Positions 8,901-17,500 of a stretch of DNA of 64,000 bases are shown one piece after another. Made by a program: the position numbers and the translations under genes. This DNA is from Idiomarina sp. (GTDB lineage: Bacteria > Pseudomonadota > Gammaproteobacteria > Enterobacterales > Alteromonadaceae): NCBI GenBank assembly GCA_020831965.1, contig JAFIFP010000004.1, positions 1 through 64,000 of the forward strand. Reading direction: 5' to 3'. The number at the start of each line of letters is the position of its first letter. The first letter of the stretch is position 1. The notes beneath the pieces are model-generated. The model saw only the letters and a program-made list of their open reading frames with translations. It did no database searches and was not told the DNA's origin.

Positions 8901-9554
8901 ATGAGTGAAACAAAGCAGGTTACTCTTGCAATTACAGGCGCCTCTGGCGCTCCTTACGCGTTGCGCCTGCTGGAATGTTTAGTCGCGCAAGACGTGGATG
9001 TTTTTCTGTTGATCTCTAGTGCTGCGAAAGTTGTTTTTGCCACAGAGAGCCAGCTGAAATTGCCTTCGGGGCCGGCGAAAATTGCAGAGCATTTCACTAG
9101 CGCGTTTCGGGCGAATGGTATGGCGGTACGAGACGGACAAATTCAAGTATTTGGCAAAGAAGAATGGTTCTCGCCAGTTGCCTCTGGCTCGGCGGCCCCT
9201 AAACAGATGGTGATTTGCCCGTGCTCAACCGGCACCTTGTCGGCGGTGGCTACAGGTGCCAGTGACAATTTGATCGAGCGGGCGGCTGATGTGGTGTTAA
9301 AGGAGCGGGGACAACTGATTCTGGTGCCGCGCGAGATGCCGCTGCACGCGATTCATTTAGAGCACATGCTTAAGTTAGCGCAAATCGGCGCAACCATCAT
9401 GCCCGCAGCGCCAGGCTTCTATCATCAGCCTGAGAGCATCCAAGACCTAGTGGACTTTGTGGTTGCCCGGATTTTGAATCATCTGGGATTGAAGCAAGAA
9501 TTAATGGGACGTTGGGGCTATGGCAACATGGCGCACGCGTCGACCAAGGAGTAG
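8901..9554 (+). CDS. ubiX: Flavin prenyltransferase UbiX
   Basis: UbiX makes prenylated FMN, the cofactor UbiD needs to decarboxylate the ubiquinone precursor. The 217-residue flavoprotein shows the N-terminal FMN loop T-G-A-S-G-A-P-Y (12-19), the central [14 protein letters not shown] and the C-terminal [15 protein letters not shown], all diagnostic. It follows mpl by 2 bases and precedes yadG by 3 bases, so co-transcription is near certain. Placement next to mpl is known in several gammaproteobacteria. Confidence 0.96.
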   Translation: MSETKQVTLAITGASGAPYALRLLECLVAQDVDVFLLISSAAKVVFATESQLKLPSGPAKIAEHFTSAFRANGMAVRDGQIQVFGKEEWFSPVASGSAAPKQMVICPCSTGTLSAVATGASDNLIERAADVVLKERGQLILVPREMPLHAIHLEHMLKLAQIGATIMPAAPGFYHQPESIQDLVDFVVARILNHLGLKQELMGRWGYGNMAHASTKE

Positions 9555-9557
9555 TGA

Positions 9558-10490
9558 ATGACGCTAGCATTAGAAATTAACGGATTACAGAAAACCTATA
9601 AAGGTGGTTTGGAAGCACTGAAGGGAATCGACTTGAATGTGGAGGCAGGTGACTTCTATGCCTTACTCGGACCCAATGGGGCAGGTAAATCGACGACCAT
9701 CGGTATCATTGCATCACTTGTGAATAAGTCTGCGGGTTCAGTGAAGGTCTTTGGCTATGATCTCGATACACAGCTTGCCGAGGTGAAAAAGTGTATTGGT
9801 CTGGTGCCGCAAGAATTTAACTTCAATCAGTTTGAAACCGTCCTCCAAATAGTAGTGAATCAAGCGGGTTATTACGGTGTGTCTCGCAGCTTAGCGCACG
9901 AGCGGGCCGAGAAATACCTGAACCAGTTGGGTCTATGGGAAAAGCGTAATAGCCCGGCGCGAGCGCTGTCCGGTGGCATGAAGCGTCGACTTATGATCGC
10001 GCGCGCGTTGTTGCATGAACCCAAGCTACTCATTCTCGATGAACCGACGGCGGGTGTAGATATTGAATTACGCCGCTCTATGTGGGACTTCCTAAAGCGT
10101 ATTAACAAAGAGGGCGTTAGCATTATCCTGACGACCCATTACCTTGAAGAAGCTGAGATGCTGTGTCGCCATATTGGCATTATCGATAAGGGTCAGATCA
10201 TTGAGAACACTTCAATGAAATCACTGCTGAGCAAGCTGAACGTGGAAACCTTCGTACTGGATCTAGAACCGGTGCAGGGAAGTTTGAGCTTGAGTCATGT
10301 GACGATGCGCCAGTTGGACGATCACACCATTGAGGTGGATGTGCCCAAGTCGATGGGCTTGAATCAGGTCTTTACTGAATTGACAGAACAGGGACATAAA
10401 GTGTTATCAATGCGAAATAAAGCGAACCGTCTCGAAGAGTTGTTTGTTGGCTTAGTGGAGCAAGGGCGTCTACAGAAGGAGCCAGCGTAA
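9558..10490 (+). CDS. yadG: ABC transporter ATP-binding protein YadG
   Basis: The ATPase of a two-gene ABC-2 type exporter; it closely resembles E. coli YadG across its whole length (310 residues, E. coli 308). Walker A G-P-N-G-A-G-K-S-T is at 38-46, the signature L-S-G-G-M at 137-141, Walker B L-L-I-L-D-E-P at 157-163 and the switch His in T-T-H-Y-L-E-E. The C-terminal N-K-A-N-R-L-E-E-L-F-V is shared with YadG. The substrate is unknown. It starts 3 bases after ubiX and ends 1 base before yadH. Confidence 0.95.
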   Translation: MTLALEINGLQKTYKGGLEALKGIDLNVEAGDFYALLGPNGAGKSTTIGIIASLVNKSAGSVKVFGYDLDTQLAEVKKCIGLVPQEFNFNQFETVLQIVVNQAGYYGVSRSLAHERAEKYLNQLGLWEKRNSPARALSGGMKRRLMIARALLHEPKLLILDEPTAGVDIELRRSMWDFLKRINKEGVSIILTTHYLEEAEMLCRHIGIIDKGQIIENTSMKSLLSKLNVETFVLDLEPVQGSLSLSHVTMRQLDDHTIEVDVPKSMGLNQVFTELTEQGHKVLSMRNKANRLEELFVGLVEQGRLQKEPA

Positions 10491-10491
10491 G

Positions 10492-11265
10492 ATGGGTAAC
10501 GTCATACAGTTCAATGCACTGAAAACAATCTGGATCAAAGAATGCACGCGGTTTCTGCGAATTTGGATCCAAACTTTGGTTCCGCCAGCCATTACCATGA
10601 CGCTTTATTTCGTTATTTTCGGCAGCCTTATTGGCAGTCGTATTGGTGAGATGGGTGGCGTGAGCTACATGGAGTTTATTGTTCCTGGTTTGATTATGAT
10701 GTCCGTTATTACTAGCGCATATTCGAATGTGGCTTCTTCTTTCTTCAGTGCCAAGTTTCAACGCAATATTGAAGAAATGTTGGTCGCTCCGGTTTCGACT
10801 TTCACTATCATCTTAGGTTACGTGGGTGGCGGTGTTGCGCGCGCGTTGTTGGTCGCAGTGATTGTCACTACAGTCGCTAGCTTTTTTGTGCCCTTGAACG
10901 TTCAGAACTACTGGATGATTGCGTTAACTGTATTGCTCACCGCCACGTTGTTCGCAATGGCCGGTCTTGTAAATGCGGTGTTTGCCAAAACATTCGACGA
11001 CATTTCCATCATTCCGACCTTTGTACTCACGCCTTTGACTTACCTCGGTGGAGTGTTTTATTCCATTAGTTTATTGCCTTCATTCTGGCAGACAGTGTCT
11101 CAGGTTAATCCGATTATCTATATGGTAAACGGCTTTCGAGAGGGCTTTATTGGTGTGTCGGACATTCCGCCAGTCACTGCCATTGCGGTATTAGTGGTGT
11201 TTAACGCGGTGTTCTTTGGTTTAGCCTGGTGGCTGTTGAATCGTGGTACGGGAATTCGTAGCTAA
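10492..11265 (+). CDS. yadH: ABC-2 type transporter permease YadH
   Basis: The 257-residue membrane partner of YadG. About six hydrophobic segments are visible (roughly residues 24-45, 60-80, 105-130, 138-160, 170-190 and 228-248). The ABC-2 permease signature lies in the last third: P-L-T-Y-L-G-G-V-F-Y-S-I, then N-P-I-I-Y-M-V-N-G-F-R. The length matches E. coli YadH (256). The ATG follows the yadG stop by one base, which points to translational coupling. The substrate is unknown in all species I know of. Confidence 0.95.
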   Translation: MGNVIQFNALKTIWIKECTRFLRIWIQTLVPPAITMTLYFVIFGSLIGSRIGEMGGVSYMEFIVPGLIMMSVITSAYSNVASSFFSAKFQRNIEEMLVAPVSTFTIILGYVGGGVARALLVAVIVTTVASFFVPLNVQNYWMIALTVLLTATLFAMAGLVNAVFAKTFDDISIIPTFVLTPLTYLGGVFYSISLLPSFWQTVSQVNPIIYMVNGFREGFIGVSDIPPVTAIAVLVVFNAVFFGLAWWLLNRGTGIRS

Positions 11266-11267
11266 CC

Positions 11268-11939
11268 ATGACGGCAAAGCCCGCTCGAGCGGTAACAAGT
11301 AATCAGCCCGAGGTGCATGACGACCTGTTGCAAACGGTTCGCCGCTATCAGCAGCATGCGTTTTTAAAGCCTATTGCGGACCATAGCAAAGTAGCCTTTG
11401 ACCAAGCCCAAGCGCAACTAGAACGTTGGCAAGGCCCCTTAGTCCTCGACTCTTGTTGTGGTGTCGGAGAGAGTACGGCGGTGCTCGCTGGGCGTTACCC
11501 GGAGGCGTTAGTCATTGGGGTGGACAAATCGGCACACCGGCTTGGGCGGAATATGCAGCACAAGCAGCTTGCCAATGGGCGCGAATATCTTCTGTTGCGT
11601 GCTGACTTAAATGACTTTTGGCGACTTGCTGCGGCCGCTCAATGGCAACCGCAAGCCCACTATCTGCTGTACCCTAATCCGTATCCAAAACAAAAGCATC
11701 TGGTTCGGCGTTGGCATGGCTCACCAGTGTTTCCAAGCTTTATCGCGCTGGGCGGTAAAGTGACAGTCCGGAGTAATTGGGAGCTTTATATTCGAGAGTT
11801 TGCGCTAGCCCTCAGCGCATATGAAAAGACCGCGCAGGTTGCGGCATTAGCCCCGCAAGAACAGCCAATCACGCCTTTTGAGCGCAAGTATCAGGCGGCT
11901 GGCCAATCCTTATGGGAACTTACCGCCAGCTTGAGCTAG
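11268..11939 (+). CDS. TrmB-related SAM-dependent methyltransferase paralogue
   Basis: A 223-residue protein with the plan of tRNA (guanine46-N7)-methyltransferase TrmB but altered key positions. The SAM loop reads L-D-S-C-C-G-V-G-E-S-T (60-70). The TrmB hallmark F-P-D-P-W-x-K is here Y-P-N-P-Y-P-K (135-141), so the catalytic Asp is Asn137. T-D-W-E-P-Y becomes S-N-W-E-L-Y (169-174), and T-K-F-E-x-R is T-P-F-E-R-K (202-207). It is therefore a homologue of uncertain target. It starts 2 bases after yadH and is the last gene of the mpl run. A true trmB may exist elsewhere in the genome, which I cannot see. Confidence 0.8.
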   Translation: MTAKPARAVTSNQPEVHDDLLQTVRRYQQHAFLKPIADHSKVAFDQAQAQLERWQGPLVLDSCCGVGESTAVLAGRYPEALVIGVDKSAHRLGRNMQHKQLANGREYLLLRADLNDFWRLAAAAQWQPQAHYLLYPNPYPKQKHLVRRWHGSPVFPSFIALGGKVTVRSNWELYIREFALALSAYEKTAQVAALAPQEQPITPFERKYQAAGQSLWELTASLS

Positions 11940-11949
11940 CAAAGATGAG

Positions 11950-13635
11950 TTAAAGCAAGCCGGCTCGTTTGGCTGCGGCGTCTAAATCGGCCCGTAGGCG
12001 AGGCGCTGCTGTCGCAATTTCCCGTTGCTCGACGAGGATTTCTGCCAGCATGTCATGAGTGGTGAGTGGGTTAGCCAATACCGTACGGAAAACCAAGCTC
12101 GGCTCACGATAGTACTGGACAGGGGTGAGTTTCGTTCGTGACACGAAAGAACGCCCTGTTTCCCGCTGACTCTTCTGAATATAACGCGTAAGCGCATTCA
12201 AGGCTGGCATGACAGCGCTAACTTGGTCAGCTGTGGCTTCGGTTAGTGCGGCTTTGATATGTGCCGGGACAAAGCGATACGTGAGTAAACACAATTCTGG
12301 CTCGGTCACGAGCTCGAAGTCATCTTGCGAGCGAATCAGCTCACCAAAGTAACGGGCTTTTTCGATACTGGTATTAATCAGCAATTCATAGCCTTTACGG
12401 CCCATTACATGCAACGCGGAATAGACCAACATGGCCATGCCAGGGCGAGAGCCTTCTAGCGTATGGCTTCCTAAATCTTTTGAACCCCTACGAATAACAT
12501 ATTCAGCATGATGCTCAATGGAGTCGGCTAAATTTGGCTCTTTAAAGAGCACCATTCCTGCGCCCATGGGGACATACATTTGCTTGTGGGCATCAATAGT
12601 TACGCTATCGGCGCGCTCAATGCCGCGCATCAAGTGACGATAATCGTCTGACAAGAGAGTGGCACCACCCCAAGCAGCGTCCACATGGAAATGTGCGTCA
12701 TATTCATCGGCAATATCCGCCATGGCTTGTAGCGGATCGATATGACCTGTCTCAGTGGTTCCTGCGATACCCACAATAGCCATTACTCGACCACCCTGCT
12801 CATGCACGTCCTCACAGGTTTGGCGCAGAGCATCGACTTGAATGCGATTGTTTTCGTCGGTAGGCACGGCAATCAAGTTGCGGCGACCAATCCCAAGCAC
12901 ATCAGCTGCTTTGGATAAGGAATAGTGCCCACGTTCGGAAACTAATACGACCAAGCGCTTATAGCCATAGTGTTGTAAACCAGCGCTCAGACCTTCTGCG
13001 GCAATGCCAAGGAAGTCGCCTTGCGGCGCAAGTAAGGTGTTTCGTGCGACCCATAGGGCCGTTATGTTGGCAATGGTGCCGCCCGAGCAAAACGCCCCGA
13101 GGGAGTGTTCTGCGCTGTGCATCCACTGCTTGTAAAAGCCTTCTGATTCGCCATATACCAAGTGATGTAGCATGCCAATGACCTGACGCTCAAGTGGCGT
13201 AAAGGCTTTAGAGGTTTCGATTTTCACGAGGTTTTGGTTCAGACCCACCATTAACTTAGCGAGTGGCAGCAAGAAATAGGGTAAGGCGGAGGTCATGTGA
13301 CCAATAAAACGCGGTGATGCAGTATGTACTGAGTGCGCCACGAGCTTATTGAGCAGAGTTTCTGTATGTTCAGAAACGAACTCAGGTGCCACGGGAATAC
13401 GGGTCGCCGAGAAATCTTCTTCAATTTCATGCAAAGGCTTTTCTTTGGCCACAATATGAGAGTTCAGAAAATCTTCAAGATTCTCTGACAAGTGACGCTC
13501 GATACGCCCTAATGTGGAATCTGGGGCTTCCGGGATCGTGAAGATCCGGTGGAGCGATTCCAGATTAACTTGTGCTGTTTGCTTGCGACCCAAGGACTCT
13601 CTCTCCGCGTTTTTGCGAGCGGCAGACTTTAGCAT
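11950..13635 (-). CDS. panP: PLP-dependent aspartate 1-decarboxylase PanP
   Basis: A 561-residue enzyme of the glutamate-decarboxylase-like PLP family (TIGR03799 type). In Vibrio and relatives PanP makes beta-alanine from aspartate for pantothenate, replacing the unrelated pyruvoyl enzyme PanD. The PLP lysine is Lys351 in I-D-A-H-K-Q-M-Y-V-P, preceded by the D-A-A-W-G-G motif. It lies 100 bases downstream of panC on the same strand, at the place where E. coli has panD, which supports the role strongly. No clear ribosome binding site precedes the ATG. It converges on the trmB paralogue with a 10-base gap. Confidence 0.9.
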   Translation of the reverse strand: MLKSAARKNAERESLGRKQTAQVNLESLHRIFTIPEAPDSTLGRIERHLSENLEDFLNSHIVAKEKPLHEIEEDFSATRIPVAPEFVSEHTETLLNKLVAHSVHTASPRFIGHMTSALPYFLLPLAKLMVGLNQNLVKIETSKAFTPLERQVIGMLHHLVYGESEGFYKQWMHSAEHSLGAFCSGGTIANITALWVARNTLLAPQGDFLGIAAEGLSAGLQHYGYKRLVVLVSERGHYSLSKAADVLGIGRRNLIAVPTDENNRIQVDALRQTCEDVHEQGGRVMAIVGIAGTTETGHIDPLQAMADIADEYDAHFHVDAAWGGATLLSDDYRHLMRGIERADSVTIDAHKQMYVPMGAGMVLFKEPNLADSIEHHAEYVIRRGSKDLGSHTLEGSRPGMAMLVYSALHVMGRKGYELLINTSIEKARYFGELIRSQDDFELVTEPELCLLTYRFVPAHIKAALTEATADQVSAVMPALNALTRYIQKSQRETGRSFVSRTKLTPVQYYREPSLVFRTVLANPLTTHDMLAEILVEQREIATAAPRLRADLDAAAKRAGLL

Positions 13636-13735
13636 AAGCGGCGGTGTACCTGCTACTTTCTCGCTACCGTCTAACTAGTTTCTTAGCGACTTTATCTTGT
13701 TTTGTGCCTTAAGCCTTGGTTCGTTCGGCTTTTTT

Positions 13736-14593
13736 TCAATCGACTTCTGTGAAATTGACTTCAAGATTATCGATAAGGCGTGTGGTGCCCGCGAATGCCG
13801 CAGCAAGAATGACAAGGTGGGTATCTTGTTCGCTAGGGATACCGAGATCTGCTTGGCGCCGGATGCTCAAGTAGTCCGGTGTTAAGCCAACATCTTGCCA
13901 ACCAGCGAGTGCGGAGGCAATAAGAGCATCTTGTGGCATACCATTGCGGAGTCCTTCGGCAATACTCTGAAGGGAGGCGTAAATGGCGGTCGCAGCTGCC
14001 CGCTGTGCTTCGCTTAAATAGCCATTACGCGAACTCAGTGCTAGACCACTTGCTTCGCGTGCAGTTGGCACACCATGAATACTGATCGGCATACTGAGGT
14101 CATTGGCCATGAGACGAATCACCATGAGCTGCTGATAGTCCTTTTGACCAAACACGGCATGTTCAGGCTGCACCATATTGAATAGCTTGCACACCACAGT
14201 GGCTACGCCTTGGAAGTGCCCCGGACGACTTGCTCCGCAGAGAATGTCAGAAATGCCAGGCACCTCCACAACCGTTTGTGCGTCAAGTCCACGCGGGTAA
14301 ACATCGCTCACGGTTGGGGTGAACAGCGCATCAGCGCCGGCGCTGATTAACGCGGCCTGATCTGCTGCCAAGGTGCGCGGATAGTTATCAAGATCTTCAT
14401 TGGCGCCAAACTGCATCGGATTCACGAAGATAGACACAATGACCCGGTCGGCAAGCTGTTTTGCATGTTCAACCAAGGATAAGTGCCCGGCATGAAGATT
14501 TCCCATGGTGGGAACAAATGCGATGGTTTGGCCATTTGCACGCCATGCCTCACGCAGTGAACGTAACTCTGCAACGCTATTCAGATGGTGCAT
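13736..14593 (-). CDS. panC: Pantothenate synthetase
   Basis: PanC condenses pantoate with beta-alanine using ATP. The 285-residue protein shows [11 protein letters not shown] (HIGH-type ATP motif), the S-I-F-V-N-P-M-Q-F stretch, and V-F-G-Q-K-D-Y-Q-Q, all typical. The frame also opens at a TTG at 14602, but AAAGGA sits only 2 bases before that codon, so ATG at 14593 is preferred. It follows panB by less than 20 bases and is followed by panP, which would supply its beta-alanine, so three of the last pantothenate steps are together. Confidence 0.96.
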   Translation of the reverse strand: MHHLNSVAELRSLREAWRANGQTIAFVPTMGNLHAGHLSLVEHAKQLADRVIVSIFVNPMQFGANEDLDNYPRTLAADQAALISAGADALFTPTVSDVYPRGLDAQTVVEVPGISDILCGASRPGHFQGVATVVCKLFNMVQPEHAVFGQKDYQQLMVIRLMANDLSMPISIHGVPTAREASGLALSSRNGYLSEAQRAAATAIYASLQSIAEGLRNGMPQDALIASALAGWQDVGLTPDYLSIRRQADLGIPSEQDTHLVILAAAFAGTTRLIDNLEVNFTEVD

Positions 14594-14608
14594 GTGATCC
14601 AATGTCCT

Positions 14609-15403
14609 TTAGCTAAAACTATGCTCTGAGCCCGGGAAGCTTCCGTTTCGCACAGCGGTCACATAAGCATCCACTGCATCGGCAAGACTATCTTGTCCAG
14701 CGAGGAAGTTACGCGTGAACTTAGGCAGGTAGTCCGCGTTCATGCCGAACATATCGTGCATCACAAGAATTTGACCGTCGGTTTCAACGCCCGCGCCAAT
14801 ACCGATTACTGGTATATTCAGAGTCTCGCTAAAACGTTGCCCCAGGCTTGTCGGGATACACTCAACGATAAGCAATTGCGCGCCTGCTTGTTGCAGAGCA
14901 AGGCTTTCATCTAGAAGCTGTTGCGCTTGTTCGGGATCACGCCCTTGCACGCGATAACCACCGATCACATTGACGGATTGAGGAAGCAGTCCAAGGTGTG
15001 CGCACACGGGAATACCTTGTCGAGTCAAATGCTGCACGGTATCAATCAACCATGCGCCACCTTCCATCTTCACCATATTTGCGCCCGCCCGCATGAGTTC
15101 CGCAGCGTTGTGTGCTGCGGTCGCAGGATCGGGGTAGCTCATAAAAGGCATATCCGCGATGACAAATGCATCTTTGGCGCCCGCGCGCACGGCACGGGTA
15201 TGATAGGCCACATCTTCTGTGGTGACGCCCAAGGTTGAGTCTCCGCCTTGCAATACCATGCCAAGGGAGTCGCCAACTAACAGCACATCGACACTACACT
15301 CGGCAAACAATTTACTAAAGCTGGCGTCGTAGGCGGTGAGTGCGGTGATTTTCTCGCCATCCTTTTTTTTACGAAATAGGTCGGCGATGCGAATTCGGCT
15401 CAT
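14609..15403 (-). CDS. panB: 3-methyl-2-oxobutanoate hydroxymethyltransferase
   Basis: PanB transfers a hydroxymethyl group from methylene-THF to ketoisovalerate to make ketopantoate. The 264-residue protein carries the family motifs L-T-A-Y-D-A-S-F (N-terminal), V-G-D-S-L-G-M (metal site), K-M-E-G-G (substrate loop) and C-A-H-L-G-L-L-P-Q. The length matches E. coli PanB (264). It lies just upstream of panC with a gap of a few bases, and about 100 bases downstream of folK, so the operon sfsA-dksA-gluQ-pcnB-folK may continue into it or it may have a promoter in that gap. Confidence 0.97.
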   Translation of the reverse strand: MSRIRIADLFRKKKDGEKITALTAYDASFSKLFAECSVDVLLVGDSLGMVLQGGDSTLGVTTEDVAYHTRAVRAGAKDAFVIADMPFMSYPDPATAAHNAAELMRAGANMVKMEGGAWLIDTVQHLTRQGIPVCAHLGLLPQSVNVIGGYRVQGRDPEQAQQLLDESLALQQAGAQLLIVECIPTSLGQRFSETLNIPVIGIGAGVETDGQILVMHDMFGMNADYLPKFTRNFLAGQDSLADAVDAYVTAVRNGSFPGSEHSFS

Positions 15404-15501
15404 GGTTATTCCATTAGTCAGAATGATAATCGAAGTATCTTGATTGTAACTGCTGTCAGGCTGGGTTGAAAGTGCGGCTAAGAGGACGGCTAAGCTTATA
15501 G

Positions 15502-16008
15502 CTAGAGAGCCGGGACGGGTTGAAGGATCTGCAAGCCTCGGCGAGGGATTTCGGCAGCGTAATCTTGGGCGATTCGACCGTTAGGTAAAGGCTGCTCAGG
15601 AAGAATTTCGGCAAGTGGAATTACTACAAACTCTCGCTCAAGTATGCCCGGATGGGGCACGACTAAACGTGGCTCATGAATGGACTGAGAACCGTAAAAC
15701 AACAGGTCTAAATCTAGGGTGCGCGGCCCCCAATGACGCTCACGCACGCGGCCTTGTTCGTTTTCGACGGCTTGTAATAAATCGAGTAACGCCAGCGGTT
15801 CTAGCGTAGTTGCAAAGCTTGCCACGGCGTTGACGTAATCCGGCTGATCCTGCGGACCCATAGGTTTACTGGCATAAAACGATGAGCAGATAAGTTGTGT
15901 GATATTTGAATTGGTGGTTAAGAGCTGCAGTGCTTGATGAAGCTGTGCAACGGGCTGTGCAAGATTAGCACCCAGCCCGATGACACAGGGGACCTCAGCG
16001 TTAGTCAT
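15502..16008 (-). CDS. folK: Hydroxymethyldihydropterin pyrophosphokinase
   Basis: FolK transfers pyrophosphate from ATP to hydroxymethyldihydropterin in folate synthesis. The 168-residue protein has V-I-G-L-G-A-N-L at the N terminus, [18 protein letters not shown] as the ATP/Mg signature, and [14 protein letters not shown]. An upstream ATG in the same frame (16047) would add 13 residues without family support. The ATG at 16008 overlaps the pcnB stop by 8 bases, the usual coupled arrangement of this pair. Confidence 0.95.
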   Translation of the reverse strand: MTNAEVPCVIGLGANLAQPVAQLHQALQLLTTNSNITQLICSSFYASKPMGPQDQPDYVNAVASFATTLEPLALLDLLQAVENEQGRVRERHWGPRTLDLDLLFYGSQSIHEPRLVVPHPGILEREFVVIPLAEILPEQPLPNGRIAQDYAAEIPRRGLQILQPVPAL

Positions 16009-17371
16009 TTTTTGCCTTTGGCGAGCGGCGTCGACGTGGACGTCCACTACGTGATGACCGACGTGCTTTATTAGGTGACGACGGCATCGGCGCTACATCT
16101 GGATTTTCCGCTTGGAATTTTGTCCAGAATTCACCCAAAGCCTTAAGTTGTTTGTCATTTTCCACTCGCCCACGGAGCAGCAAGAAGTCATATCCAGCCC
16201 GGAACTTCGGATGTGTCAGTAATCGCATCGCTCGGCGCGGTGACGTTTGCTGCAAGCGCAACTGCAACAGCCAAATATCGCGCATCGGTAAACTGAAACG
16301 CTTCGGTAATGAAATACTGCGTGCTTGCACTTGCACAATATCTGCCGCCGCAATCTGATAGGCGTCTAGTTCAGGCAAACTCGCTTCTTGCATAATTTCT
16401 TCGGCGCGCGACACCATGGGGTACCATAAAAGTGCCGCAAACAAATAACCTGGGTTAACCGACTTGTCTTCTTGCAGGCGCGCATCCGTATCTGAAAAGG
16501 CTTGGACTGCCATGCGGTATTCGAGGCTGTTGGGATCTTTCAAGGGTGTTTTTAGCACGGGTAAAAGAGGCGCCATAAGTCCCAGATCATTCAAAGTCTC
16601 AAAGTTCGCTACCGCCTTCTTATGCAAGAACAGCTTGAGGAACTCTTCGAATAATCGTGCAGCTGGAATATTATCAAGCAGCGGCGCTAGCTTTGGAATG
16701 AGATGACGGCAACTGTCATCGATACGCAGCCCTAGCTTTGTTGCAAAGCGCACCGCTCGAAGCATGCGCACAGGATCTTCACGATAGCGGCTTTCCGGAT
16801 CACCAATTAAGCGTAAGCGACCCGCTTCAAGATCTTGCATGCCGCCGACAAAATCATAAATGGCAAAGTCCGCGACGGAGTAATAAAGCGCATTCACGGT
16901 AAAATCGCGACGTTGAGCGTCTTCTTCGATGGTTCCGTAAATATTATCTCGCAATAACTGACCGTCATCGCTTGTTTGCGCGCGACTTTGTTGTTCTTCA
17001 GCTTCATCAGGGTGGTGCCCACGGAAGGTGGCAACTTCAATTACATCACGCCCAAATACGATATGGGCGAGGCGAAAGCGACGACCAATTAGGCGACAGT
17101 TTTTGAATAGCTGGCGGATTTCTTCTGGCTTGGCATTTGTCGCTACATCGAAATCTTTGGGCGTCAAACCGAGTAAGAGATCGCGCACGCAGCCACCCAC
17201 TAAGTAGGCTTCAAAGCCCGACTTATTGAGGCGATAGAGTACTTTAAGCGCATTCTCGGAAATATCACGGCGGGAAACTGAGTGACGGTCTCGAGGAATT
17301 TTCACGACCTGAGGGCGCGCAGCAGCCGTTGTGGTTGCCGGAGTTTTCTTCGGCATCGCTTGTTGCGCCAA
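16001..17371 (-). CDS. pcnB: Poly(A) polymerase I
   Basis: PcnB adds poly(A) tails to RNA 3' ends, promoting decay. The 456-residue protein has the class II nucleotidyltransferase core: G-G-C-V-R-D at 59-64 and the catalytic D-F-D at 73-75. A domain typical of PAP follows (R-R-D-F-T-V-N-A-L-Y-Y, then E-D-P-V-R-M-L-R-A-V-R-F). The C-terminal 25 residues are very rich in Arg, Lys and Ser, as expected for RNA binding and unlike CCA-adding enzymes. The frame opens with TTG at 17371; an ATG at 17356 is the alternative start, and neither has a strong ribosome binding site. Confidence 0.94.
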   Translation of the reverse strand: MAQQAMPKKTPATTTAAARPQVVKIPRDRHSVSRRDISENALKVLYRLNKSGFEAYLVGGCVRDLLLGLTPKDFDVATNAKPEEIRQLFKNCRLIGRRFRLAHIVFGRDVIEVATFRGHHPDEAEEQQSRAQTSDDGQLLRDNIYGTIEEDAQRRDFTVNALYYSVADFAIYDFVGGMQDLEAGRLRLIGDPESRYREDPVRMLRAVRFATKLGLRIDDSCRHLIPKLAPLLDNIPAARLFEEFLKLFLHKKAVANFETLNDLGLMAPLLPVLKTPLKDPNSLEYRMAVQAFSDTDARLQEDKSVNPGYLFAALLWYPMVSRAEEIMQEASLPELDAYQIAAADIVQVQARSISLPKRFSLPMRDIWLLQLRLQQTSPRRAMRLLTHPKFRAGYDFLLLRGRVENDKQLKALGEFWTKFQAENPDVAPMPSSPNKARRSSRSGRPRRRRSPKAKND

Positions 17372-17441
17372 TTTAACTAATCGCTTGATGATAGCACTGT
17401 CCTCGTTCAGTGAGCTTCGCGTCTATGAACGCGGGATGTTT

Positions 17442-17470
17442 TGCATAGGGCGCTGATTTTAGCCTATGCA
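17442..17470. repeat. Inverted repeat between gluQ and pcnB, 8-bp arms
   Basis: TGCATAGG (17442-17449) and CCTATGCA (17463-17470) are perfect reverse complements around a 13-base loop. It lies after the gluQ stop and about 70 bases before the pcnB start. No U-tract follows on the minus strand, so it looks more like an operator or an RNA-stabilising hairpin than a terminator. Confidence 0.4.
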
Positions 17471-17500
17471 GTGACGGTTGAAAATGCAGCAGTGACTATT

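Noticed and set aside
13711-13736. Hairpin AAGCC/GGCTT followed by T7 between panC and panP
   Set aside because: The T-run is on the plus strand, but the genes on both sides run on the minus strand, so it would not terminate them. The stem is only 5 bp.
15410-15440. Fur-box-like GATAATC stretch upstream of panB
   Set aside because: Only half of a Fur site is present (AATGATAATCG), without the second arm, and pantothenate genes are not typical Fur targets.
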